Source: Methylotenera sp.
Lineage (GTDB): Bacteria > Pseudomonadota > Gammaproteobacteria > Burkholderiales > Methylophilaceae
Direction of reading: 5' to 3'
DNA: 64,000 nucleotides
NCBI GenBank assembly: GCA_020622105.1
Contig: JAHRYP010000001.1
Coordinates: 63,194 to 127,193 of the forward strand
This document shows, in pieces, positions 1 through 7,653 of the stretch. The translations under genes were made by a program, and so were the position numbers. Position 1 is the stretch's first letter. Each line of letters begins with the position of its first letter. The notes beneath the pieces were generated by a model. It was given only the letters and a program-made list of their open reading frames with translations, was not told where the DNA came from and did not search any database.

Positions 1-1
1 T

Positions 2-55
2 ACTGGTGGCTTCCATGCTGCCTTTATACCAATGATGCCTATGCATGGGGTCTAG
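2..55 (+). CDS. C-terminal end of an unidentified upstream gene (partial)
   Basis: The frame starting at base 2 is open from the window edge and ends in GGFHAAFIPMMPMHGV followed by TAG at 53-55. The last base of the stop is the first base of the GTG that opens the next gene (TAGTG), a typical translational-coupling arrangement, which is the main reason to believe this frame. Only 17 residues are visible and the family is not recognisable. Confidence 0.45.
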   Translation, partial: TGGFHAAFIPMMPMHGV

Positions 56-807
56 TGACTCACTTGTATTTTGCACAGTCACTGCTTTGGGCAATGCCTT
101 TATTAGACCCGCGCTTGCAAAATGCTATCAAACGTTTCCCTGAATTAGTGATGGTTGGCGCCTGCCTGCCAGATCTCGCAATTATCAGCCATCGATTCCG
201 GCACACACACCTGTGGGAGAATGCGCATCAGTTGCTGCAACGTGCGCAAACGGATGAAGAAACCGCAATTGCAGTGGGATATGCCAGTCATTTATATATA
301 GATGTGATTGCGCACCATCACTTTGTGCCTGCGCATGAGGCGATGTGGCTAAAGAACACCATTGCTACACATATTGCTTCAGAGTGGGCCATGGATGCCT
401 ATTTGGCGCCGCTGATGAACACATCCCCACGGCAGCTGTTAAATAAACATCAGGCAATCATTTCAAAGTTTATTTCCCCGCACTTCAGGTGTAATGAGCG
501 CGTCACTAATATTGCATTGAGCAGGCTTGCCATGGGCGATGGTTTTTTACGATTAATTAAGCTACCGCATATCATTTATAAGCTAGCTCGGCTGGTTGAT
601 AAACGCATCAGCAAAAATTTCATTTACTATGTTGCAAAAACGCAGATTGCTATTGGAGATATTGCTGAAGTTTTGAATGGGAATAAACCATTATTTGAAC
701 CCGAGCAAAAGAATATCAGCGTAGAGCAGCTTGATCAATGGCGTGCCGAGTGCCTGAATCACTTAAACTTAATGCACCCGCGGCCGATTCAATACTTTGC
801 TGAATAA
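55..807 (+). CDS. zinc-dependent phospholipase C / S1-P1 nuclease-like protein
   Basis: The 250-residue protein has the ligand pattern of the zinc-dependent phospholipase C family: Asp40, His50 and His52, then GYASHLYIDVIAHHHF with His79, Asp83 and His87-89, then His106-Glu110-Asp114. Such proteins bind a tri-zinc centre and cleave phosphoesters, but the true substrate here is unknown. No signal peptide is evident. The GTG start is chosen because it overlaps the stop of the upstream frame by one base; the frame itself stays open to the window edge, so a longer protein cannot be excluded. The following 249 bases to the cupin hold no gene. Confidence 0.7.
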   Translation: MTHLYFAQSLLWAMPLLDPRLQNAIKRFPELVMVGACLPDLAIISHRFRHTHLWENAHQLLQRAQTDEETAIAVGYASHLYIDVIAHHHFVPAHEAMWLKNTIATHIASEWAMDAYLAPLMNTSPRQLLNKHQAIISKFISPHFRCNERVTNIALSRLAMGDGFLRLIKLPHIIYKLARLVDKRISKNFIYYVAKTQIAIGDIAEVLNGNKPLFEPEQKNISVEQLDQWRAECLNHLNLMHPRPIQYFAE

Positions 808-1056
808 AATGTAGCAATGCGCTACTAAAAACCTATGGTTTTAAAAAATCACTTACCGGCAATGCAGCGCAAATAAATAAGAAGTATTGTTGTTTTTACT
901 GGGTTTTATATGGAAAGCAGTCAGTGGGCAGTTTGATATTGGCTAAGCATTTTTGGTTATCCTTCTTAGAGAGTACCTCTTAGGTGTGATTGTAGGTTTC
1001 ATTCAGAAACGATTTAATACATACACTTTCAAGTGAACCCCCTAAGGAGAATTGCA

Positions 1057-1410
1057 ATGAGTACTAAACCTTTCTATTACAAAAAACAGGCTGTTAAAGA
1101 TGTACAACCATCAATGAATGTTCCTGGCGTTCCGGCATTTTTAGGTGATACTTTCGTTTCTCAAGACAAAGATAAAACTATTTGTGCTGGCTTCTTCCAT
1201 CTGGATAAAGGCAATTCACTGGTTTACGAGTATGACTATGAAGAAATGAAGATTGTTGTTGAAGGCACATTCATCATCTCTGACGAAACTGGTCAAAAAG
1301 TAACCGCTACAGTGGGTGATGTGCTTTATTTCCCATCAGGCTGCAAAATTACATTCAGCACACCTGACCGCGCAGTTGGTTTCTTCTGCGGTCAACGCGC
1401 ACCGTTGTAA
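1057..1410 (+). CDS. small cupin-domain protein (EutQ/DUF861-like)
   Basis: This 117-residue single-domain protein has the cupin beta-barrel pattern: YEEMKIVVEGTFIISDETG, then VGDVLYFPSGCKITFST, as in EutQ-like and DUF861 cupins. The usual two-histidine metal site is not obvious, so metal binding is doubtful. The start is set by a good ribosome site, AAGGAGA at 1044-1050, six bases before the ATG; an upstream in-frame GTG at 1033 lacks such support. It appears to be a single-gene unit, closed by the hairpin at 1439-1477. The substrate is unknown. Confidence 0.75.
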   Translation: MSTKPFYYKKQAVKDVQPSMNVPGVPAFLGDTFVSQDKDKTICAGFFHLDKGNSLVYEYDYEEMKIVVEGTFIISDETGQKVTATVGDVLYFPSGCKITFSTPDRAVGFFCGQRAPL

Positions 1411-1438
1411 ATTAAACTTTTTGTTTAAGCTTTAACAA

Positions 1439-1477
1439 ACATACTCTGCGTTTTACAGTAACGTAGAGTATGTTTTC
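1439..1477 (+). terminator. rho-independent terminator of the cupin gene
   Basis: ACATACTCTGCG (1439-1450) pairs with CGTAGAGTATGT (1462-1473) with one wobble, across an 11-base loop, and is followed by TTTTCATT. It lies 29 bases after the cupin stop and separates that gene from the structured leader further on. Confidence 0.7.
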
Positions 1478-1579
1478 ATTATATCTTTTGACCTGCATAT
1501 TAAAAAGTTAAGTGAGTCATGCTTAATTTCCATGAATTTTCTGTTGCTGTATTCCCTTCAAAAAAATCTGCTCAGCTAG

Positions 1580-1811
1580 TGCCCCCAACATTGATTTAAC
1601 TTTACATGGGCAATTGCCCATTCTATTAGTTGCTGTATTTAAAACAACTAATCCAAACGGAGTAATCCTTAGTGACGATTGTCACAGCTAGCCATAAGTT
1701 CGAGAATTCAGTTGTAAGTTTTGACAACACGTCATCTCCCAACTTACTACGAAGTTGAACTCCCTTGGGGGCATTGCAATATTGCATATTTTGTATTTGC
1801 CCCCTTTTTTT
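1580..1811 (+). promoter_or_regulatory. structured leader RNA with terminator switch upstream of folE2
   Basis: TGCCCCCAA (1580-1588) pairs perfectly with TTGGGGGCA (1765-1773) and closes a domain of several hairpins: ATGGGC/GCCCAT (1606-1621), ATTAGTTG/CAACTAAT (1625-1652), and a sub-domain closed by GGAGT/ACTCC (1659-1663 with 1759-1763). That sub-domain holds GTGAC/GTCAC (1672-1685), GTTGT/ACAAC (1711-1728) and AACTT/AAGTT (1741-1756). The 3' strand of the closing helix can instead pair with TGCCCCC (1798-1804), followed by seven T, to make an intrinsic terminator. The two pairings exclude each other, the logic of a riboswitch or other attenuator. It matches no riboswitch class I can recall; the ligand is unknown. 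Confidence 0.6.
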
Positions 1812-1899
1812 AAGTTATATAGAACTTCGTGCGTATTAACCAAAATTAAATTTAAAACCCTTTTGCTGTCAGTAAAGTTACTGAAAAGAGAAAATAATT

Positions 1900-2697
1900 A
1901 TGAATTCGCCAATAGGTTTTTCAATAGAAGATGTACAAAATTTGGTTGATATCCGTCAGCTTGCAATTGATAAAGTCGGCATTAAATCAATACGCCACCC
2001 TGTTAAGATCAAAGATAAAGCAGGAGAGGCCCAGCATACCGTTGCGACATTTAATATGTATGTACATTTGCCACAGCATTTAAAAGGTACGCACATGTCC
2101 AGATTCATTGAAATTCTGAATGGCAACGACCATGAGATTTCAATAGAGAATTTTTATAAAATGCTAAAACAAGTGGCGCTGAAACTCGAAGCAGATTCAG
2201 GCCACATAGAAATGTCATTTCCTTATTTTGTGAATAAATCAGCCCCGGTTTCCGGTGTAAAAAGCCTGCTTGATTATGAGGTCACATTTATCGGTGAGAT
2301 CACAAAAGCCTATCATGACGTCAAAGTAAAGGTTCTGATCCCAGTCACCAGCCTTTGCCCGTGTTCTAAAAAAATATCTGCTTATGGTGCGCATAATCAG
2401 CGCTCTCACGTTACGGTAACAGTCGCGCTAAAAGAGTTGATGTGGATAGAGGATATTATCAAGACGGTAGAAGCACAGGCTTCATCAGAGCTGTATGGCT
2501 TATTAAAACGCCCTGATGAAAAGTATGTAACTGAGCTTGCATACGACAACCCAAAATTTGTAGAAGACATGGTGCGTGATATCGCTGCTGCTTTTTATAA
2601 AGATGAGCGCATCAAGAACTTTACGGTTGAATGCGAAAACTTTGAATCCATACATAATCATTCAGCATACGCCTGCATAACAAGTAATAATTTATAA
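1900..2697 (+). CDS. folE2: GTP cyclohydrolase I type B
   Basis: This 265-residue protein converts GTP to 7,8-dihydroneopterin triphosphate, the first step to tetrahydrofolate, and is the metal-flexible alternative to FolE. The family signature [19 protein letters not shown] is present with Cys153 and Cys155, and length is normal for FolE2. The ATG has only a weak ribosome site (AAAGAGAAA). It lies 88 bases after the terminator of the structured leader, so its expression is probably controlled by attenuation. It is followed after ten bases by the riboflavin gene; both products start from GTP or ribulose phosphate, and methylotrophs use pterin C1 carriers and flavoenzymes heavily. Confidence 0.95.
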   Translation: MNSPIGFSIEDVQNLVDIRQLAIDKVGIKSIRHPVKIKDKAGEAQHTVATFNMYVHLPQHLKGTHMSRFIEILNGNDHEISIENFYKMLKQVALKLEADSGHIEMSFPYFVNKSAPVSGVKSLLDYEVTFIGEITKAYHDVKVKVLIPVTSLCPCSKKISAYGAHNQRSHVTVTVALKELMWIEDIIKTVEAQASSELYGLLKRPDEKYVTELAYDNPKFVEDMVRDIAAAFYKDERIKNFTVECENFESIHNHSAYACITSNNL

Positions 2698-2707
2698 CGA
2701 GCACATC

Positions 2708-3865
2708 ATGAATAACTTCGTTAGCACCAACTTATTAGAGCAACAGAAACCCATTCCTGGAATGGATCTGTTTCTGAAGCGTAGCAAAGCCATCAGCCCG
2801 ATTACAGAAATAATCGAGGAAATACGCCAGGGTCGCATGGTGGTGTTACTGGATGATGAAGATCGCGAAAACGAAGGTGACCTGGTGATGGCGGCACAAT
2901 ATGTGACGCCTGAAGATATCAATTTTATGTCCAAACATGGACGTGGCTTGATATGCTTAACGCTCACGGAAGAGCGTGGAAAACAGTTGAATCTTAGCCC
3001 TATGGTAGCCCGTAACGGCACTAAAATGGGCACTAACTTCACGGCTTCCATTGAGGCCGCTGAAGGTGTTACTACCGGGATTTCAGCTGCTGACCGTGCG
3101 CATACAATCCAGACCGCTGTGCATGTGAATGCACGCCCTATGGATGTTGTCAGCCCGGGCCATGTATTTCCTTTAATTGCACAAAAGGGCGGCGTGTTAG
3201 TGCGTGCCGGCCATACTGAGGCTGGCTGTGATATCGCCAAGCTGGCGAAGCTGGATGCTTCAGCAGTGATTTGTGAAATTCTTAAAGATAACGGCGAAAT
3301 GGCGCGCCTGCCAGATTTGTTGGACTTTGCGGCCAAACATGATCTTAAAGTCGGTACGATTGCTGACCTGATTAATTACAGAAGCCAGACCGAGTCTCTG
3401 GTAAAGCGCGTTGCTGAACGATTGATTGAAACACCTTATGGCTCGTTTCAGTTAATTGCCTATCAAGAGTCTATTGCTAATCAAACGCATTTGGCGCTGG
3501 TTAAAGGCACTATCGCCGCAGATAAAAGCGTTCTGGTCCGTGTGCATGAACCTCTATCGGTACTGGATTTACTTGATGCCAGCAACAAGAGCCATAGTTG
3601 GAGCCTGCCAGATGCAATGCAAATGATCGGCCAAGCGGATGCAGGTGTAATTGTGATGTTAAGACGCGACGAGAAAAGTGAGGATGTCATCCATGCAATT
3701 AATTCAGCAAATTTCCCTGCTAACAATCAATACACGCTTAAAGATTACGGAATTGGTGCGCAAATACTACGAGATCTGGGAGTGGTGAAAATGCGCCTGA
3801 TGGCAGAGCCGCGCAAGATGCCTAGTATGGCCGGCTTTGGCTTGCAGGTTACAGAGTTTCTGTAG
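2708..3865 (+). CDS. ribB: 3,4-dihydroxy-2-butanone 4-phosphate synthase with degenerate RibA-like domain (RibBX type)
   Basis: The N-terminal half (about residues 25-225) is DHBP synthase, making the four-carbon unit of riboflavin from ribulose 5-phosphate; the acidic DDEDRENEGDLV loop and RAGHTEAGCD motif are intact. The C-terminal half follows GTP cyclohydrolase II but has lost the three zinc cysteines: where C-x10-C-x-C is expected there is VRVHEPLSVLDLLDASNKS. It therefore should not hydrolyse GTP, as in the RibBX proteins of many betaproteobacteria. It is probably co-transcribed with folE2. A separate true RibA must exist elsewhere if riboflavin is made. The gene ribH lies at 25.3 kb. 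Confidence 0.9.
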   Translation: MNNFVSTNLLEQQKPIPGMDLFLKRSKAISPITEIIEEIRQGRMVVLLDDEDRENEGDLVMAAQYVTPEDINFMSKHGRGLICLTLTEERGKQLNLSPMVARNGTKMGTNFTASIEAAEGVTTGISAADRAHTIQTAVHVNARPMDVVSPGHVFPLIAQKGGVLVRAGHTEAGCDIAKLAKLDASAVICEILKDNGEMARLPDLLDFAAKHDLKVGTIADLINYRSQTESLVKRVAERLIETPYGSFQLIAYQESIANQTHLALVKGTIAADKSVLVRVHEPLSVLDLLDASNKSHSWSLPDAMQMIGQADAGVIVMLRRDEKSEDVIHAINSANFPANNQYTLKDYGIGAQILRDLGVVKMRLMAEPRKMPSMAGFGLQVTEFL

Positions 3866-3917
3866 CAGCTTAGTCTCAACTAGACTTACTCTGATCTGAG
3901 CATGGGCTTGTAACAGT

Positions 3918-3991
3918 GAGCGTTATTTATCGGCTTTAGTTTGATATAACTATCGAAGTTGTAATCAAACTAAAGCCGATAAATAACGCTC
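3918..3991. repeat. perfect 28-bp inverted repeat with 18-base loop
   Basis: The left arm runs 3918-3945 (GAGCGTTATTTATCGGCTTT then AGTTTGAT) and the right arm, 3964-3991, is its exact reverse complement. The 18-base loop (3946-3963) can add a small AACT/AGTT stem. There is no T-run after the stem. It could act as a strong mRNA 3' end for ribB, a processing or protein-binding site, or the remnant of a small mobile element; the sequence does not decide. Confidence 0.8.
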
Positions 3992-4347
3992 TTGTTGTAT
4001 ACTTATATCAAAGTCATTAAATATAAAAGCAGGATTACTCGATCTTGCTTCCGCACTTAAAAACGCCTCGAAAGCCTGTAAGATTACGGGGGAGTCATGA
4101 GATACGTTTTATCGCTATTAAGAACTCATCAATCTTGGACGTATATGCCCAATGTAATGATTCGTGTTGATGAAGTTAAAGGGCAGGCATGATGTATGCT
4201 ACGTCGTTGATTTTTTAGCATATAGTCAGCATCTCTCGGTAAAATTACGGATATGGAATATTGAAAAAGATCTGAATGATTAGCTAAATTATTACAGTAA
4301 CTAAATATCAAGCAATTCAATTGAACACATTAAATAAGATCTCACAG
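3992..4347. other. intergenic region before the Crp-type gene
   Basis: About 355 bases with no convincing gene. It presumably holds the promoter of the Crp-family gene. A purine-rich GGGGGAGTCATGAG stretch at about 4089-4102 resembles a ribosome site, but the ATG after it opens only a short frame with no recognisable product. Confidence 0.5.
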
Positions 4348-5085
4348 ATGCCAGAATTAACTAAACCAACGCATGATCCTAAACAAAACAATATCCTTGC
4401 CGCGCTCGACAAGTCAGAGTACGACCGTATTTTTCCGGATCTTGAACTGGTGGAAATGCCGCTCGGATGGACGCTTTCTGAAGCCGGTGATCACGTACAA
4501 TTTATTCACTTTCCAATTAGCGGGATAGTCTCGCTGATTTATGAATTAGAAGACGGCTCATCAAGTGAAATCGCGATTGTTGGAAATGAGGGCATGATTG
4601 GTATATCGATCTATATGGGCGGTGAGAGTATGCCTAGCAGCACTGAAGTGCAATGTGCGGGGTATGCTTACCGACTCAGTAGAAAAATCCTGAAACGTGA
4701 ATTTGCCTTGGGTGGTCAACTACAGAAAATCGCTTTGCTTTACACGCAGGCATTGATTGCTCAGACCTCTCAAACTGCGGTATGTAATCAACACCATACA
4801 ATTGATCAGCAACTTTGCCGCTGGCTATTGATGAGTGTAGATAGATTACACGAAAATAAGGTGTTAATCACCCAGGAGTTAATCGCAAAATTACTTGGTG
4901 TACGCAGGGAAAGTGTGACCGATGTTGCAGGCAAATTGCAAAAAGATGGCATGATTGCTTATGCGCGTGGCCGCATTACAATATTGGATCGTCCCAAACT
5001 TGAAAAACGAGTATGCGAGTGTTATGCCGCGGTTACAGATGAATATGCGCGCTTGCTCCCTGTGCCTAAAAGTTTAAAAAACTGA
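4348..5085 (+). CDS. Crp/Fnr-family transcription regulator
   Basis: This protein of about 245 residues has a cyclic-nucleotide-binding-like N-terminal barrel (HFPISGIVSLIYELEDGSS, then IAIVGNEGMIGIS) and a winged helix-turn-helix near the C-terminus (ITQELIAKLLGVRRESVTDV). No Fe-S cysteines of the Fnr type are grouped at the N-terminus, so it is not a simple oxygen sensor of that class. The start is uncertain: ATG 4348 is preferred over an in-frame TTG at 4321 because neither has a clear ribosome site. It stands alone, upstream of the amine island, and its targets are unknown. Confidence 0.85.
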   Translation: MPELTKPTHDPKQNNILAALDKSEYDRIFPDLELVEMPLGWTLSEAGDHVQFIHFPISGIVSLIYELEDGSSSEIAIVGNEGMIGISIYMGGESMPSSTEVQCAGYAYRLSRKILKREFALGGQLQKIALLYTQALIAQTSQTAVCNQHHTIDQQLCRWLLMSVDRLHENKVLITQELIAKLLGVRRESVTDVAGKLQKDGMIAYARGRITILDRPKLEKRVCECYAAVTDEYARLLPVPKSLKN

Positions 5086-5194
5086 TGAGTACAACTAGTA
5101 TTAATCTGACCCCGTAGTGTCCTTGTAATTAGCATGAACCGGCGTTGGTCAGGTGCATGCAAATCTTACTCAAACTGGCATGGTGGGTTAGTGC

Positions 5195-5311
5195 TTACTC
5201 ACGAGTCGTATTCACAAATATTCTGGCACAGATCAGGCAAATAATGCTCGCGCCGCCAATCACTATAAATGCCAGTGCATCTGCTCCTGCATAACCCCAA
5301 AAATCACTCAT
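5195..5311 (-). CDS. 38-residue single-pass membrane protein
   Basis: This short frame is supported by a good ribosome site (AGGAGCAGCAG directly before the ATG) and by its place 67 bases downstream of, and in line with, the transporter and the broken gene. The product begins MSDFWGYAGADALAF and continues with one hydrophobic helix of about 20 residues rich in Ile, Gly, Ala and Cys, ending in a charged tail (NTTRE). It could be a small accessory subunit of the DMT-type transporter; that is inference from position only. Its length is below common gene-finding cut-offs. Confidence 0.6.
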   Translation of the reverse strand: MSDFWGYAGADALAFIVIGGASIICLICARIFVNTTRE

Positions 5312-5378
5312 CTGCTGCTCCTGATGTTCATTGATTTGATTGTATTTTTACTATTGTCTGCTGTAACAAGGGTAGGCT

Positions 5379-5665
5379 TTACCAGGGTAGCAGCAGTCCA
5401 GTATCTACCATTCTGGAAACACCAAAATCAGATAGTTTGTATTTAAAACGTAATTTCAATTGATCACCGACAGTTTCCAGTTTTTCTTCTATGCGGCTAA
5501 TGAGGCCGGCTGCAGCTAATTCATCAAGCGCGATGCTTAAGGTTTTTTCCCTGAATGCACCGGTCTCGTTGTATTCATGCAGTGTCTTTTTAATTAACTC
5601 ATAATCCCAGAAGTGCCTGACTTATTGAGCGCTAATAGCAGATAACCTTTTTGATGTACTTTCAT
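5379..5665 (-). pseudogene. frameshifted small winged-helix-like protein
   Basis: The ATG immediately follows the stop of the transporter (TAA ATG). The first frame reads MKVHQKGYLLLALNKSG and stops at codon 24 (TAA, 5594-5596). Around 5613-5620 the protein-like sequence moves to another frame and continues HFWDYELIKKTLHEYNETG, then FREKTLSIALDELAAAGL and IEEKLE, to a TAA at 5379. The span is 287 bases, one short of 96 codons, so a single missing base (probably a G) would restore a 95-residue protein. The helices look like a winged-helix DNA-binding or protein-interaction domain. True decay, sequencing error and frameshifting remain open. Confidence 0.65.
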
Positions 5666-6772
5666 TTAATAGGCTCCCGGAGCATCAACATCGCGCAGAT
5701 TAGCCACTGATTCGGCTGATTCACTAAACATGACAAAGCTGCCTAACACAGTGAATATGAGACCGAGCACAAAATACCATTGCGGAAACTGCAAGGTAAA
5801 AGCTGCAATAAAAATCAGCGCAAATACCGCATAGAGGTTGCCTATCGCCTCTCCGCGACCAACCCCGATCAGGCTGAAGCTCTTGTAGAATGCCGTGTAG
5901 CAATAGGCATGGCATGCCGCCGCCAGCACTATCCACAGCATAGCTTTGTCATGTGTGACGGTGTTAATAATCAGCTCGGCAATCGGTAACTCTGTAAATA
6001 AAGCCAGTGCCGGCAATATCAAGATACCCCAGAATAAAATTTCAAAAGAGAAGCGACAGTGTATGCCTACGTCCGGGTCAGACACATCCATTGCCCTGGC
6101 GGCAACGGCGCCTTCCGTTCCCCAGCCAATTGCTGACATAATGCCGCCCAGATAGCCGAGCCATGCATTCGGGTTAGATTCGTTCATTTCACCAAACAGG
6201 CCTGGACCGTAAATAATCATGCCGCCAAAAATAATGATGCACATGCCAATCGCCGCACGCCTGGATATCTTTTCCTTGTACCAAAGTCTGGCGATGACAG
6301 CGCCGATGACCGGATAGAACAAAGAAGAGATTGCGGCAAAAACCGGCCCGATGAAGCCCATTGCCATGTAAGAACCAAAAATTGCCAATGGCCCGCCGCA
6401 CAGAGAAGCAAGTGCATACCATTTTGATATGGTTTTGAACCTGACCATGGTTCGACCATAGTCTTTGACTTTACCAAGTACAGCATTCCACAGTAACAAA
6501 AACAGAAATACCGTGATTGCATGTATCCATGTCATTACTGCTGTGGCTGCCAAGCGTAAAGACTGCTGGTCCGCAGCGATATTTACGTAAGGAAACTCCG
6601 ACCAAAGTGCTGTTCCCGGCACATACCAAGCCCCCCATAATATTGCTGTCCATAATGCCCACATGAACCCCCAGCGCTGGTTGCGTAAGTAGTGTTTATG
6701 TAAAGCTGATTTTAGATTGGTATCCGGAGTGATTGCATCCGGAAATTTTGCAGTTGTGGATATATTAGCCAT
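5666..6772 (-). CDS. DMT/EamA-like membrane transporter
   Basis: The 368-residue protein has a soluble N-terminus of about 35 residues and then about ten hydrophobic helices in two related halves, as in the drug/metabolite transporter superfamily (for example PVFAAISSLFYPVIGAVIAR and GVGRGEAIGNLYAVFALIFI). The substrate cannot be read from the sequence; its neighbours suggest a methylated amine, an osmolyte or a by-product. It is the first gene of a minus-strand group with the frameshifted gene and the 38-residue membrane protein. The globin gene lies 32 bases upstream in the same direction, so all may be one transcript. Confidence 0.75.
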   Translation of the reverse strand: MANISTTAKFPDAITPDTNLKSALHKHYLRNQRWGFMWALWTAILWGAWYVPGTALWSEFPYVNIAADQQSLRLAATAVMTWIHAITVFLFLLLWNAVLGKVKDYGRTMVRFKTISKWYALASLCGGPLAIFGSYMAMGFIGPVFAAISSLFYPVIGAVIARLWYKEKISRRAAIGMCIIIFGGMIIYGPGLFGEMNESNPNAWLGYLGGIMSAIGWGTEGAVAARAMDVSDPDVGIHCRFSFEILFWGILILPALALFTELPIAELIINTVTHDKAMLWIVLAAACHAYCYTAFYKSFSLIGVGRGEAIGNLYAVFALIFIAAFTLQFPQWYFVLGLIFTVLGSFVMFSESAESVANLRDVDAPGAY

Positions 6773-6804
6773 ATGTGATTTCGGGGTTGTTAATGTATGG
6801 AAAC

Positions 6805-7227
6805 TTAATCAGTGCGATTGACTAGTAAATTGGCAATTGTCGTAAAGTTATTCATGAGCTTAACTTTCACTTCTGCCCCAACACCTATTTCATCAATCGC
6901 CATATCCATGCATTTAAGCCAGATGTCTTTTGCTTCGCTATTAATTTCGACGTGTTCATGCATGACTCTGACGTTTGAATGGCCATGTTTTTCAACATAG
7001 AGCTTAGGCCCACCCAGGAAACCCGACAAAAAATTGAATTGCTCTACACGAGAGTGCGCAATACCATTACCGCGCAGGTGCAGTAAATGCAGTTTGTGTC
7101 CTTCCGGATGTTGTTCAACCAGGTCATAAAAGACTTTAACCAGATTTTGAACGCCATGCTCGCCGCCGATTGCATCGTAGAGTGATTTTTTTTCTGCTGC
7201 ATGATGAGAACTTGTATTGTTTATCAT
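6805..7227 (-). CDS. group II truncated haemoglobin
   Basis: The 140-residue protein follows the two-over-two globins of group II (trHbO): FNFLSGFLGGPKLYVEKHGH followed by VRVMHEHVEI, with His90 the likely proximal haem ligand. Such globins bind O2 or NO and protect or feed oxidative enzymes. The ATG at 7227 has a GGAG ribosome site and starts just before the conserved SLYDAIGGEHGV; a longer frame reaching 7419 has no such support and a non-globin extension. It is divergent from permease 1, so both could share the 7446-7465 motif. A link with the O2-dependent demethylase is only a guess. Confidence 0.88.
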   Translation of the reverse strand: MINNTSSHHAAEKKSLYDAIGGEHGVQNLVKVFYDLVEQHPEGHKLHLLHLRGNGIAHSRVEQFNFLSGFLGGPKLYVEKHGHSNVRVMHEHVEINSEAKDIWLKCMDMAIDEIGVGAEVKVKLMNNFTTIANLLVNRTD

Positions 7228-7653
7228 GGGTTTACTCCAGAGTAGGGTTGGTTTAAAAAACGCTGGTACAACTGCCTGTTTATTCTCAGTTTGATTGTCT
7301 ATGGTTTGTTTATCTACTTTTAGATCAAGCACATAGTAAACAGTATGCAAGGCATTAAATATCCCCTTGAAGGTGTAACACAAAAGGAGTATCTGCGTAT
7401 TTCTGATGTGGTTGAACATACTATTAACCCGCTCAATTCATCAGCTACTACTTTTAGAGTAATCCATAGTGATGATTGTGTAGCAATAATGATTGCTATC
7501 AAATGACCTGGGAATTTAGGAGTTTTGTTGATATTCGGTTTATAAAATTTATTAAGTAAGTGGCAAGACTAAATTCTTTTGCTTTACCCGGTTGTATTGT
7601 GGTCATCACTATTTTGGCCTGGTGTTGGGAATTTTCTTAAAAGGGGACTTAAA
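7228..7653. other. divergent intergenic region, globin / permease 1
   Basis: About 425 bases between the divergent globin and permease genes with no supported gene. It carries the TACTAC-N7-GTA motif (7446-7465) and, overlapping its right half, a 23-base segment (7457-7479) matching 21 bases of the folE2 leader (1660-1682). Promoters for both directions are expected here. Confidence 0.55.
7446..7465. promoter_or_regulatory. candidate operator TACTAC-N7-GTAATCC before permease 1
   Basis: TACTAC (7446-7451), seven bases, then GTAATCC (7459-7465). The same half-sites and the same 7-base spacing occur before tmd, the dimethylamine operon and permease 2. It lies about 190 bases before the permease start and about 220 before the globin start. 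Confidence 0.45.

Noticed and set aside
1580-1811. 6S RNA
   Set aside because: The closing helix encloses several separate hairpins rather than one long, bulged duplex with a central bubble, so it does not fit 6S RNA.
1755-1949. 64-codon open frame overlapping the folE2 start
   Set aside because: It runs through the terminator of the leader and has no ribosome site or recognisable product.
2692-3336. 214-codon open frame on the minus strand
   Set aside because: It lies wholly within the RibBX gene, whose protein motifs are unmistakable, and its own translation is Ser/Arg-rich without family features.
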